Source of the DNA: Deltaproteobacteria bacterium
Lineage (GTDB): Bacteria; Desulfobacterota; Desulfobaccia; Desulfobaccales; 0-14-0-80-60-11
Direction: 5' to 3'
Assembly: GCA_016874975.1 (NCBI GenBank)
Contig: VGSQ01000022.1
Location: forward strand, 1 to 35,982
DNA: 35,982 nucleotides
Part shown: positions 1-7,861 of the stretch, piece by piece
How the letters are laid out: every line of letters begins with the position of its first letter
Position numbering within the stretch: the first letter of the stretch is position 1
Program-made: the position numbers and the translations under genes
Notes under the pieces: model-generated
The model's input: only the letters and a program-made list of their open reading frames with translations
Told to the model about the DNA's origin: nothing
Database searches by the model: none

Positions 1-294
1 TATTGTTTTACTATCAAAAATACTTTAGCACAGGCGCGCCGATGAGGCTTAATTTTTTCAGAAAATCAGCCTAAAAAATGACTTTTGCAAGAGGCTCAAT
101 AGCTTTTCCGGATGAGAACATCCTAATAACTTAACCTAGTATTACTATCCGCCTGGAGGTGAATAAATCTCTCAAGGCCGCATGATTTATGGAGCAGCTA
201 ATCATAACCTGTCGTTTTTGAGTCATTAACCTCCTCAATTTTCCGGAAATCGGCAATCCCTTTTCAACCCTTTGATTTTCCTCGCCTCAGCCAA
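1..294. other. AT-rich region upstream of the biotin locus, no gene seen
   Basis: No reading frame here resembles a protein I recognise on either strand. The stretch is clearly more AT-rich than the coding sequence that follows. It ends in the regulatory region of bioB. Nothing else can be supported. Confidence 0.5.
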
Positions 295-326
295 TTGTAA
301 ACCTGTCTATAAATAGAGGTTGACAA
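295..326 (+). promoter_or_regulatory. BirA (biotin repressor) operator overlapping the bioB promoter
   Basis: The half-sites TTGTAAACC (295-303) and GGTTGACAA (318-326) form an imperfect inverted repeat separated by 14 bp. This matches the known BirA operator layout TTGTAAACC-N14/15-GGTTTACAA with one substitution in the second arm. A -10-like TATAAA (308-313) lies inside the spacer, so bound BirA-biotinyl-AMP would block RNA polymerase. It sits 34 bp before the bioB start. Function is inferred from the motif and position. Confidence 0.85.
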
Positions 327-359
327 AAGTCTCCGCCTGGGTGAAGTTTTTCTTTCAGG

Positions 360-1295
360 ATGAACCTTCAGGACTGGCACAACCTCTTCCATCTTTCCTG
401 GCCGGATTTCTGGGCCTGGCTGGAAAAAGCCGGCCGCCTGCGCCAGGCCCGCTTCGGGCCGCGGGTGAGCCTGTGCGTCATCATCAACGCCAGGAGCGGC
501 GGGTGCTCGGAAGATTGCGCCTTCTGCTCCCAGGCGGCCGCGTCCCGGGCCGAAGTGCCCCGCTATCCCCTGCTGCCGGTGGAGCAGATGGTGGAGGCGG
601 CCCGGGCGGCGCAGGCCCAGGGCGCGGCCCGGTTTTCCCTGGTCACCTCGGGGCGGGGGGTGGCGTCCTCCAAAGACCGGGAGGCGCTGCTGCGCACCGT
701 GGCCGCCATCCGGGAGGCGACGCCCATCCGGGTCTGCGCTTCCCTGGGCCTCGCGGACCGCGCCTTTCTCGCTGAACTCAAGGCCGCAGGACTATACCGT
801 TTTCACCATAACCTGGAAACCTCGGCCTCCTTTTTTCCCCAGATCTGCACCACCCATACTTACAAGGACAGGCTGGCCACCATCGAGGCCGCCCGGGCCG
901 CGGGGCTGAGGGTCTGCGCCGGCGGCATCTTCGGGCTGGGGGAGAGCGTCGCCCAGCGCCAGGAGATGGCCCGGACCCTCCAGGACCTGGAGGTGGACGC
1001 CATTCCCCTCAATTTTTTGCATCCCCTGCCGGGCACCCGCTTGGCGGACCGGCCTCTGCTGGCCCCGCTGGAGGCCCTGAAGATCATCGTGACCTTCCGG
1101 CTCATGTTTCCGGACCGCACCATCATCATCTGCGGCGGGCGACTGCCCACGCTCCGCTCCCTGGCGCCGCTCATCTTCGCCGCCGGGGCCAACGCCTTGA
1201 TGACCGGGGATTATCTTACCACAAAAGGCCGCCTGCCCCAGGAGGACCGGCAGATGCTGACGGACCTGGACCTGGAAGTGACGACGGACGGCTGA
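360..1295 (+). CDS. bioB: Biotin synthase BioB, non-canonical (Clostridia-like) form
   Basis: Radical SAM enzyme converting dethiobiotin to biotin, 311 aa. The SAM-cluster motif CSEDCAFC gives C49, C53 and C56. Other family motifs are CASLGL (C126), CAGGIFGLGE (C186) and ICGGR (R261). In E. coli the auxiliary [2Fe-2S] cluster uses C97, C128, C188 and R260. Here the C97 position reads FSLVTSGRG, with Ser93 in place of Cys, and extra cysteines occur at C39 and C163. That pattern resembles BioB of obligate anaerobes such as Clostridia, some of which are reported to use a different auxiliary cluster. It is first in the locus, directly behind the BirA operator. The ATG at 360 follows a TTTCAGG stretch, only a modest ribosome binding site. 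A role in biotin synthesis is well supported; the cluster type is inference. Confidence 0.9.
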   Translation: MNLQDWHNLFHLSWPDFWAWLEKAGRLRQARFGPRVSLCVIINARSGGCSEDCAFCSQAAASRAEVPRYPLLPVEQMVEAARAAQAQGAARFSLVTSGRGVASSKDREALLRTVAAIREATPIRVCASLGLADRAFLAELKAAGLYRFHHNLETSASFFPQICTTHTYKDRLATIEAARAAGLRVCAGGIFGLGESVAQRQEMARTLQDLEVDAIPLNFLHPLPGTRLADRPLLAPLEALKIIVTFRLMFPDRTIIICGGRLPTLRSLAPLIFAAGANALMTGDYLTTKGRLPQEDRQMLTDLDLEVTTDG

Positions 1296-1604
1296 GATGG
1301 CGCGGCCATGCCTCTCTCGTAACGGGTTTATCGCTACCACAAGTGGGGAAAGAGAGGGGGAAGGAAAAGACCTCGTTCCCAAGCTCCTGCTTGGGAACGC
1401 ACCTGCCCCCGAAGCTCTTGCTTCGGGGAACGGCGGCTTGGCCGGTGGACATCGATTTTATTCAAAAGGCCTCTTGAAGGTTAGACCAGGCGAACGGCGG
1501 GATGCGCTTCGCTTTCCCGCCCTACGGCCCTCATCAAGGGGGAGGGAAAAAAGCTGAATCGGTTATGCAATGGTTTTCTGAAACACCATAATAGCGGAGT
1601 GTAT
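1296..1604. repeat. Intergenic repeats between bioB and bioD
   Basis: No gene is seen. The interval holds two perfect palindromes: 1375-1398 (arms GTTCCCAAGC / GCTTGGGAAC) and 1407-1428 (arms CCCCGAAGC / GCTTCGGGG). It also holds a 30-bp repeat at 1496-1525 that recurs, inverted and identical, at 24600-24629. The first palindrome is repeated exactly at 25898-25921. These intergenic units may fold in RNA. No second BirA site is visible before bioD. Confidence 0.75.
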
Positions 1605-2441
1605 ATGGACCTGTTGCAGGGAATCCCCACTGAGGCGGACACCATTGAATACACCACCGTGCGGGGCCTGAAGCTGACCTTACCCTATCTCTGCCCCACC
1701 CACGGGGTTTTCGTCACCGGCACCGACACCAACGTGGGCAAGACCTGGGTGGCGGCGGGCCTCACCTGGGCGGTCAGGCGGCGGGACATCAACGCCTGCT
1801 ATTTTAAGCCGGTGCAGAGCGGCTGCCCCGAGGAGGGGGGCAGGCTCATCCCGACGGACGCGGCCTTCGCCGGGAACCTGGCCGGCCTGGACGAGCCCCT
1901 GGAGCTGCTCACCCCCGTCGCCCTGCGCTTGCCCCTGGCCCCCGCGGTGGCCGCCCGGGAGGAGGGGGTGGAGGTGGATTTCCGGCAGATCGCCCGGGCC
2001 TGGTGGCAGTTGGCCCGCAAATACGAGTACCTGGTGGTGGAAGGGGCCGGCGGCCTGTGCGTCCCCCTGGCGGCCAAAAATTTTTTGGTCCTGGACCTGA
2101 TCCGCTGGCTCCGCCTGCCCCTGGTGGTGGTGGCCCGGGCCGGCCTGGGCACCATCAACCACACGGTGCTCACCGTCAAGGCGGCCCAACAGGCGGGGGC
2201 GCCGGTGGTGGGGGTCATTCTCAACCAATATCCCGCCACCCCCTCCCTGGCGGCCAGGACGAACCCGGAGGTCATCGAGGACCTGGCCGACGTGCCGGTG
2301 CTGGGCCGGGCGCCCCAGGTGCAGGACCTGAACTCCCCGGCGGGCCGGGAACAATTTTGGGAGGCCATGGACCAGGTGTGCAGCAGCCTGGCCCAGGCGG
2401 CCCAGAGCTACGCCTTTCTGAAATTTATGGTGGATGGGTGA
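1605..2441 (+). CDS. bioD: Dethiobiotin synthetase BioD
   Basis: ATP-dependent carboxylase closing the ureido ring of dethiobiotin from diaminopelargonic acid. The P-loop GTDTNVGKT lies at about residues 39-47, KPVQSG follows at about 69-74, and the second nucleotide/Mg region is VVEGAGGLCVPL. The chosen ATG (1605) has GGAG five bases upstream; an in-frame GTG at 1599 has worse spacing. The 278-residue protein is longer than typical BioD (about 220-240 aa) because about 30 residues precede the usual N-terminal P-loop strand. I do not recognise that extension. It follows bioB after a repeat-filled 309-bp gap, so it may have its own promoter. Confidence 0.92.
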   Translation: MDLLQGIPTEADTIEYTTVRGLKLTLPYLCPTHGVFVTGTDTNVGKTWVAAGLTWAVRRRDINACYFKPVQSGCPEEGGRLIPTDAAFAGNLAGLDEPLELLTPVALRLPLAPAVAAREEGVEVDFRQIARAWWQLARKYEYLVVEGAGGLCVPLAAKNFLVLDLIRWLRLPLVVVARAGLGTINHTVLTVKAAQQAGAPVVGVILNQYPATPSLAARTNPEVIEDLADVPVLGRAPQVQDLNSPAGREQFWEAMDQVCSSLAQAAQSYAFLKFMVDG

Positions 2442-2524
2442 AGCCTTGAAAAACAGGGAAGATCGGCGGCGGTGAGGGGCGGCGGATAATTGTGTGGAAT
2501 GGAGGCATACCTGCCAAAGACCTC

Positions 2525-2553
2525 TTGTTGTTATTATCTATTTTTGGTATTAT
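2525..2553 (+). promoter_or_regulatory. Putative promoter of the toxin-antitoxin remnant
   Basis: TTGTTG (2525-2530) and TATTAT (2548-2553) are separated by 17 bp and match sigma-70 consensus at 4/6 and 5/6. The predicted start of transcription falls within a few bases of the toxin ATG at 2563, so the toxin message would have almost no leader. Prediction only. Confidence 0.45.
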
Positions 2554-2562
2554 TATACCTGT

Positions 2563-2856
2563 ATGTGGGATGTTCAATTCCCCCGGAAGGTAGTCAGGCA
2601 GATAAAGGGGCTTCCGGAGTCGGTCCGGATGAGCCTGGGTTTTTTGGTGAAAGACCCGCAGCTCCATGGCCCGATGGCCTGAAGCTGGCCCAATTTCGGC
2701 AAATTGCAGGGAAGCAGCGACTGCTACCATTGCCATTTGCGGAAGGGGCGGCCCACTTACGTGACAGTATGGCAGGTAATGGATAGGGGTTTGAAGTTGA
2801 TCGAGGTGAAATATGTCGGGACACATGAAGGTGCAGACTACCGGAGAATTTGCTGA
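2563..2856 (+). pseudogene. HigB/RelE-type toxin with an in-frame stop codon
   Basis: Reading one frame from ATG 2563 gives MWDVQFPRKVVRQIKGLP, then LHGPMA, a TGA stop at 2680-2682, then SWPNFGKLQG, CYHCHLRKGRPTYVTVWQV and LIEVKYVGTHEGADYR, ending at TGA 2854-2856. These blocks match, in order, the RelE/HigB toxin fold: the basic N-terminal helix, the W-P-N-x-x-K-L segment and the H-x-H-L-x-K-G-x-P-x-Y-V-x-x-W core. Both halves are in the same frame, so one nonsense codon (residue 40 of 97), where homologues tend to have Gly, is the visible lesion. The 3' end overlaps the antitoxin by 44 bp, the usual HigBA arrangement. HigB toxins cleave mRNA on the ribosome; this one should be inactive unless the stop is read through. 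Confidence 0.8.
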
Positions 2857-3187
2857 TATTTCCATACGGGTCCCGGCGGCTCAGGCCGGCAGGGTGTGCG
2901 CGGTGCTGGAAAATCTGTTGGCCCTGCTTCCCGGTCAGAAACCGGGGACCGGGTCGGATGAGGATCGCCTCTATACCGTGGAGGAAGTGTTTCCTGAGAC
3001 TCATCCCGGCAATATCCTGCGGGGGGCCAGGCATCGGGAGGGGCTGACCCAGGCGCAATTGGCGGCCCGGATCGGCGCCAAACCCAGCCACATCTCGGAG
3101 ATGGAGAAGGGCAGGCGTCCCATCGGCAAGGACATGTCCAGGCGCCTGGCCCAGGCTCTGAACACCTCGTATCGGGTGTTTCTCTAA
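2813..3187 (+). CDS. XRE-family HTH antitoxin (HigA-like)
   Basis: A 124-aa protein with an N-terminal region of about 60 residues and a C-terminal helix-turn-helix at about residues 66-122 (ILRGARHREGLTQAQLAARI, then KPSHISEMEKGRRPIGKDM). The order of toxin first and HTH antitoxin second, with overlapping genes, is that of HigBA-type modules. GAGG six bases before ATG 2813 supports the start; ATG 2825 is an alternative. The known role of such proteins is to bind the toxin and repress their own promoter. With the toxin broken, this may be a surviving orphan regulator lying between bioD and bioF. Whether it affects the biotin genes cannot be told from sequence. Confidence 0.8.
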   Translation: MSGHMKVQTTGEFADISIRVPAAQAGRVCAVLENLLALLPGQKPGTGSDEDRLYTVEEVFPETHPGNILRGARHREGLTQAQLAARIGAKPSHISEMEKGRRPIGKDMSRRLAQALNTSYRVFL

Positions 3188-3333
3188 AACCGATGTGGAG
3201 AAGAGAACCCGGGGCGCCCAGGGCCGGGTCCTTACAGAAAACGTCCCGAGAGCTTACCCAATTGAGGAATTTGGAGAGGGGGCAATGTTCTCTGACCCCT
3301 GGCCCCCTCCCCCGCATTAATCATCCTCCGTCT

Positions 3334-4509
3334 ATGTTTATCGAACTGGAGACAGAACTGGCGGCGTTGGAGGCCAAGGACCTGCGCCGGCGGCTGCAGA
3401 CGGTGGAAGAGGTGTTGCCCGGCGGCCGGGTGCGGGTGGGGGGCCGGGTGCTCCTCAATCTCTCCTCCAACGACTACCTGGGCCTCTCCCAAGACCCCCG
3501 CCTCATCGAGGCCGCCCACGCCGCGGCCCGCCGCTGGGGCGCGGGTTCCGGGGCCTCCCGCCTGGTGGTGGGGCACCTGGCGCTCCATGAGGAGGTGGAG
3601 GCCAGGGTGGCCGCGCTCAAGGGGACCGAGGCCGCGGTCATCTTCAGCACCGGCTACATGGCCAACCTGGGGGTGATCGCCGCCCTCACCGGGCCGGGGG
3701 ACGTGGTCTTGTGCGACCGCCTCAACCATGCCAGTTTATACGACGGCATCAGGCTCTCCGGGGCCGGCCTGGAGCGTTTCCCGCACCGGGACCTGAACCG
3801 GTTGGAGAGCCTGCTCAAGGAGTCCGGGAGCGCCCGGCGGCGGCTCATCGTCACCGACTCCGTCTTTTCGGTGGACGGCGACCTGGCCCCGCTTGAGGAG
3901 CTGGCGGCGCTCAAGGACCGCTACGGCGTATGGCTCATGGTGGACGAGGCCCACGCCACCGGCGTCCTGGGCGGCCGGGGCGCGGGCCTTGCCGAGGCCC
4001 TGGGCCTCACCGACGCGGTGGAGGTACACATGGGCACCTTCTCCAAGGCCCTGGGCTCCCTGGGGGGCTACGTGGCCGGGGACCGGCGCCTCATCGACTA
4101 CCTGCACAACCGGGCCCGCTCCTTCATCTACTCCACGGCGCTGCCGCCGCCGGTGCTGGGGGCCGTGGCCGCGGCCCTGGACATCGTCGCCGGGGAGCCG
4201 GAGCCGCGCCGCTACCTGTTGGAGGAGGCTCGTCTCTTCCGGGAGGAACTGGCCGCCGCGGGGCTGGACACCCTGGGGAGCGAGACCCAGATCGTGCCGG
4301 TGCTGGCCGGGGAAAACGCCGCGGCCCTGGAATTCGCCGCCCGTCTGCGGGAGCAGGGCTTGATGGCCGTGGCCCTCAGGCCCCCCACGGTGCCGCCCGG
4401 CAAAGCCCGGGTGCGGTTTTCCCTGTCCGCGGCGCACGCCGCCCCGGACTTGGCCGAGGCCCGGCGGACCATTATTGCGACGGCCCGGGAAATGGGGCTT
4501 ACGGTATGA
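3334..4509 (+). CDS. bioF: 8-amino-7-oxononanoate synthase BioF
   Basis: PLP enzyme condensing pimeloyl-ACP (or -CoA) with L-alanine to give 8-amino-7-oxononanoate, 391 aa, the normal family size. Visible motifs are NLSSNDYLGLSQDPR, GAGSGASRLVVG, the VDEAHATGVLG aspartate/histidine motif, and the PLP lysine in FSKALGSLGGYVAG. I chose ATG 3334 because the following residues (MFIELETELAALEAKDLRRR) match the BioF N-terminus; upstream in-frame sequence reads like noncoding DNA. No clear Shine-Dalgarno precedes it. Its stop overlaps the next gene's start by 4 bp (ATGA), indicating translational coupling with the bioH-like gene. Confidence 0.95.
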   Translation: MFIELETELAALEAKDLRRRLQTVEEVLPGGRVRVGGRVLLNLSSNDYLGLSQDPRLIEAAHAAARRWGAGSGASRLVVGHLALHEEVEARVAALKGTEAAVIFSTGYMANLGVIAALTGPGDVVLCDRLNHASLYDGIRLSGAGLERFPHRDLNRLESLLKESGSARRRLIVTDSVFSVDGDLAPLEELAALKDRYGVWLMVDEAHATGVLGGRGAGLAEALGLTDAVEVHMGTFSKALGSLGGYVAGDRRLIDYLHNRARSFIYSTALPPPVLGAVAAALDIVAGEPEPRRYLLEEARLFREELAAAGLDTLGSETQIVPVLAGENAAALEFAARLREQGLMAVALRPPTVPPGKARVRFSLSAAHAAPDLAEARRTIIATAREMGLTV

Positions 4510-5198
4510 ATACCCTGCTCCTGGTGCACGGCTGGGGCGCGGGCCCGTCCTGCTGGCAGCGGCAGGAGGCCCATTTCCGGGGACGGGGCCGGGTGTTGGC
4601 CCCCGCCCTGCAAGGCCGGGATGCCGCCTGGCTGGCGGCTTATCTGCGGAATCTCCCCCTGCCCCGCACTATGGCCGTGGGCTGGTCCCTGGGAGGCATG
4701 CTGCTGCTGGAGGCCGTGGCCGCAATTCCCCTGCAGCCCGCCGCCCTGGTGCTTATCGCCGCCCCGGCGGTCTTCTGCCGCCGTCCGGACCACCCGTGGG
4801 GGCAGCCGCCTGCGGCGGTGCGGGCCATGCGTCAGGGTCTCACCCAGGACCCGGGCCGTGTGCTCCGGAATTTCGCCCACGCCTGCCTGGCCGACGGGGA
4901 AACGGCATATCAGACTGAAATCACCGGTCTATTTACATCTCCGGCGGACAGCGACGGGCTGGCCGCAGGGCTGGATTATCTCTTGAAGCGGGATTTGCGG
5001 CCGCTGCTGCACCGGGTCACCTGTCCCGTGCTCCTGCTTCATGGCGCCCAGGACCGCATCGTACCTCCGGCCCAGGGGCAGTGGCTCACCCAGGCCCTCC
5101 CTGACGCCCGCCTGCGTCTGCTGCCCCGGGCCGGACATGCGCCGTTTCTCACCCAGGCCGCCCTGGTCAACGCGGCCCTGGAGGAAGAGCTTGCCTGA
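4506..5198 (+). CDS. bioH: Alpha/beta hydrolase, probable pimeloyl-ACP methyl ester esterase (BioH-type)
   Basis: A 230-aa alpha/beta hydrolase. The oxyanion region is LLVHGWGAGPSCW, the nucleophile elbow is GWSLGG (Ser), and the likely acid and His are in HGAQDRIVPP and GHAPFL. BioH releases pimeloyl-ACP from its methyl ester, ending the BioC-BioH route. Family identity alone does not separate BioH from other carboxylesterases, but its position between bioF and bioC with 4-bp and near-zero junctions strongly supports the role. At 230 aa it is slightly shorter than E. coli BioH (256 aa). Non-homologous or divergent isozymes (BioG, BioK, BioV) fill the same slot elsewhere. Confidence 0.85.
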   Translation: MNTLLLVHGWGAGPSCWQRQEAHFRGRGRVLAPALQGRDAAWLAAYLRNLPLPRTMAVGWSLGGMLLLEAVAAIPLQPAALVLIAAPAVFCRRPDHPWGQPPAAVRAMRQGLTQDPGRVLRNFAHACLADGETAYQTEITGLFTSPADSDGLAAGLDYLLKRDLRPLLHRVTCPVLLLHGAQDRIVPPAQGQWLTQALPDARLRLLPRAGHAPFLTQAALVNAALEEELA

Positions 5199-5214
5199 GG
5201 CAACCATCACTCCC

Positions 5215-6054
5215 ATGGCCGGACTGGAGGCCCTCCTGGAGGAGCCCGGCCCCTCCGCCGAGGCCCTCAAACGGGGGGTGCGCCGCAACTTCGCCCGCCG
5301 AGCCGGGACCTACGACCGCCATGCCGCGGTGCAGCGCTGCATGGGCCGAGAACTGCTGGCCCGCAGCGCCGGGGCGGTGACGGAGGCCCGGCGCCTCCTG
5401 GAGATCGGCTGCGGCACGGGCTACCTGACCGCGGAGCTCAGAAGGCTCAATCCCCGGGCCTTGCTGGTGGCCGTGGACCTGGATCGCACCCTCCTGGAGG
5501 CCGCCCGCGGCCGGCTCAGTCCGGACCGACGGAACCTCTGGCTCATGGCCGACGGGGAGACCCTGTGCCGGGGAGATTTCGACCTGATCATCGCCAACGC
5601 CACTTTCCAATGGTTCGCGCACCCGCGCCGGACCATCGCCAACCTGTGGGAATGCCTCAATTTCGGCGGCATGTTGGCCTTTTCCACCCTGGGGCCGGGC
5701 ACCTTCCGGGAACTGGCCGATTGCCTGGCCCGAGCCGGAGACCGTCTGGAGCGCCGCCCTCCCGCCATTCCCGCGGCCCGCTTCCTGGCTGCACCGGAAT
5801 GGCGGGATCTGCTGACCGCCGCGGGATTTGACGAACTGGAGATGGTCGTGGCCACACTCACCGTAGCTTACCCGGACGTGCGGGAATTTCTCCTCACCCT
5901 CCGAGCCACGGGAGCCACCAATCCCCGCCCCCAGCCCTTCTCCCATCGTTTCCTGTCCACGTTGTCGGAGATTTACCGGCAGCGTTACGGCGGCGACGAC
6001 GGCATCCCCGCCACCTACGACATCCTCTGGGTCACCGCCCGGAAGCAATCCTGA
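5215..6054 (+). CDS. bioC: Malonyl-ACP O-methyltransferase BioC
   Basis: SAM-dependent class I methyltransferase that methylates malonyl-ACP so that fatty-acid enzymes can build the pimelate chain. The FARRAGTYDRHAAVQ segment is typical of BioC, followed by the SAM-binding motif LLEIGCGTGYLTAELRR and DLIIANATFQWF (motif post-I/IV). The C-terminal half covers the variable insertion seen in BioC. The ATG at 5215 gives 279 aa. A TTG at 5191 has a better Shine-Dalgarno (GGAGG six bases upstream), would add eight residues and overlap bioH by 8 bp, so it may be the true start. Last gene of the biotin cluster. Confidence 0.9.
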   Translation: MAGLEALLEEPGPSAEALKRGVRRNFARRAGTYDRHAAVQRCMGRELLARSAGAVTEARRLLEIGCGTGYLTAELRRLNPRALLVAVDLDRTLLEAARGRLSPDRRNLWLMADGETLCRGDFDLIIANATFQWFAHPRRTIANLWECLNFGGMLAFSTLGPGTFRELADCLARAGDRLERRPPAIPAARFLAAPEWRDLLTAAGFDELEMVVATLTVAYPDVREFLLTLRATGATNPRPQPFSHRFLSTLSEIYRQRYGGDDGIPATYDILWVTARKQS

Positions 6055-6373
6055 AATGCTCCCGGCCCTGACCGGGGCCGACCAGGAGGATGAAAACCCT
6101 GCCGCAGTGGACGGGGAAGCGCAGCGCCTCCCCCCTTTAGCCGAACCCGGCCTCCTGATAGCAAGTTGCAGTCATTGGACAATTTTTGCAGCCGCAGGCT
6201 TCAGCCTGCACCGGCACAGACTGGAGGTGCCAGTGCCACCGTTTGACTGCAAAATGGTATGAAAGGACTCTCATGCCGGGTCCGCCGGGCAGGGGAGGGT
6301 TTGAAAACCGTCTCTACGAGTGTTATCGATAGGTTGCCTGAAGGGTTGGTTGCATTGCCAACAGAACTTGCGA
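6055..6373. other. Intergenic region between bioC and the glycosyltransferase operon
   Basis: Genes converge here. I see no protein gene. The segment 6189-6215 contains the short palindrome GCAGGCTTCAGCCTGC, related to the GGCGCAGGC..GCCTGCGCC repeats elsewhere in the window (for example 28960-28985 and 32360-32385). No convincing terminator with a T-run was found. Confidence 0.5.
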
Positions 6374-7606
6374 TCAGACGGCGGCGTCGGCCTGGAGGCA
6401 GGCCAGCAGGCGGCCGTAATTGCGGCGGGAATTGAACTCCTGCGCCACCAGGGCCTGTCCGGCCCGGGCCCGGCGACGGGCCTCGGCGGGGTCGGCCAGG
6501 GCCTCCCGGATGGCCCGGGCCAACGCCTTCGCGTCTCCCGCCGGCACCAGCCAGCCCGTCTCCCCGGGCCGCACGGCTTCGGGAATGCCGTTCACCGGGG
6601 TGGCCACCACCGGCACCGCGTGGGCCAGGGCCTCCAGGATGACGTTGGGGAGCCCGTCCCGGTCGCCCCGGGAGTCGATGATGCAGGGCATGACGAACAG
6701 GTGCGCCGCGGCAAAAAGGGCGGGCACCCGGTTGTGCGGCACAAAGCCGGGCAGGCTCACCCGGTCGGCCAGCCCCAGGTCCGCGATGAGGCGGAGCAGG
6801 TGGCGTCTCTGGGGGCCGTCCCCGGCCAGGGTCAGGTGAAAGTCCGCCCCGTCCCGGGCCAGGAGATGGCAGGCCTCCAGCAGGATGGGAAATCCCTTTT
6901 TTTCCACCAGGCGGCCCAGGGCCAGGAGACGGTGGGGCGGGCCGGGGGGCGGGGAGGCCGGCGAGGTGGCGGTCAGGGGCGCGCCGTAGGGAATCTTGAC
7001 GATCTTGGGGGCGGCTTCCGGGGCCAGGTCGGTGAGAAAGCGCCGGTTGGCCTCGGAGATGGTGCGCACAAAGCGGGCGGCCCGGAGCTTTTCCGTGAGG
7101 GCCCCGTCCGGCGGATACAGGTCATGGGCGTGGGCGCAGAAGCTGAAGGGGATGCCGCTCAGATGGGAGGCCACCCAGGCCGCGGTGGCCGGTCCGTTGG
7201 CCCAGGGGGCGTGGAAGTGGGTCAGGCCTTCAGCCCTGCCCCGGCGGGCCAGGTGCACCCCGGCCAGTGCGGCCCAGAGGGCTTCCCCCGCAGTTTCCAG
7301 GCTGCGCCAGCGGCGGGCCAAAACACGGGCCAGGAAGGGCGCGGCCGGCCTACCGAAGCGGTAGGGGGCCTGGGCCAGCTCCCGGAGCAGCATCCCGGCG
7401 GCCGGGATTCCCAGGCGGGACACCGGCGTCCGCACCTGGGCCATGCCGGCCACCCGGGCCGCGGGCCGCGGGCCGTACAGGGTAAAAACCCGCACGTCCA
7501 GACCCAAGTCCGCCAGGGTGTTCACTTCGTCCAGGATAAAGGTCTGGCTGGGCTCGGGAAACCAGAGCAGGAGGTAGCCCACGCGGCGTTTGTCGGAGCG
7601 GTTCAT
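6374..7606 (-). CDS. GT4-family glycosyltransferase
   Basis: A 410-aa GT-B fold glycosyltransferase, soluble or membrane-associated, transferring a sugar from an activated donor. The N-terminal domain starts VGYLLLWFPEPSQTFILDEV. The GT4 C-terminal domain has LLALGRLVEKKGFPILLEA, LAGDGPQR, the region SRGDRDGLPNVILEALAHA with the conserved E-x7-E neighbourhood, and TPVNGIPEAVRPGETGWLVP. The Q-T-F-I-x-x-E N-terminal motif is common in capsule and exopolysaccharide GT4 enzymes. It is the last of three co-directional genes after a 255-bp repeat-filled gap. Donor and acceptor cannot be inferred. Confidence 0.88.
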   Translation of the reverse strand: MNRSDKRRVGYLLLWFPEPSQTFILDEVNTLADLGLDVRVFTLYGPRPAARVAGMAQVRTPVSRLGIPAAGMLLRELAQAPYRFGRPAAPFLARVLARRWRSLETAGEALWAALAGVHLARRGRAEGLTHFHAPWANGPATAAWVASHLSGIPFSFCAHAHDLYPPDGALTEKLRAARFVRTISEANRRFLTDLAPEAAPKIVKIPYGAPLTATSPASPPPGPPHRLLALGRLVEKKGFPILLEACHLLARDGADFHLTLAGDGPQRRHLLRLIADLGLADRVSLPGFVPHNRVPALFAAAHLFVMPCIIDSRGDRDGLPNVILEALAHAVPVVATPVNGIPEAVRPGETGWLVPAGDAKALARAIREALADPAEARRRARAGQALVAQEFNSRRNYGRLLACLQADAAV

Positions 7607-7861
7607 AAGGTTTCAGGTGTCAGGCGCCAGGCGCCAGGTTTCAGGTTTCAGGTTTCAGGTTTCAGGCTTTGTTTTTATGGCGCCATGGAATTCCCTGGAA
7701 CCATTTCAGGATTTCCGCCACCTGGTGTCCTGGGGTGGCGTCCCGGAAAAAATTTGCCAAACCAAAGTTGCCATGGCCAATCGGCTGCATTATCCCTACC
7801 CCTTGTACCCAGAACCCAGAACCTAAAACCCGCGCCCCCGGCAGTCCCCGGAAAACGCTCG
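7607..7861. repeat. Short tandem repeat array (GGTTTCA heptamers) and related repeats
   Basis: 7608-7667 consists of copies of CAGGTTT/CAGGTGT/CAGGCGC-type heptamers, including four consecutive CAGGTTT units. At about 7796-7831 a complementary-type run (ACCCAGA ACCCAGA ACCTAAA ACCC) follows. Similar heptamer runs recur at 24495-24526. Heptamer arrays of this kind are common intergenic features in cyanobacteria and some Desulfobacterota. No gene is seen. Confidence 0.8.

Noticed and set aside
2680-2682. UGA in the toxin as selenocysteine, helped by a small hairpin (CAATTT..AAATTG) downstream
   Set aside because: The position is not a catalytic Cys in the family, the hairpin encodes conserved residues (PNFGKL), and no bacterial SECIS loop features are evident. 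A nonsense mutation is simpler.
2490-2786. A small lipoprotein-like ORF starting MCGMEAYLPK
   Set aside because: It overlaps the toxin frame, which has clear family motifs; the apparent lipobox is chance.
7608-7667. CRISPR-like array
   Set aside because: Units are 7 bp, contiguous, without spacers, and no cas genes are present.
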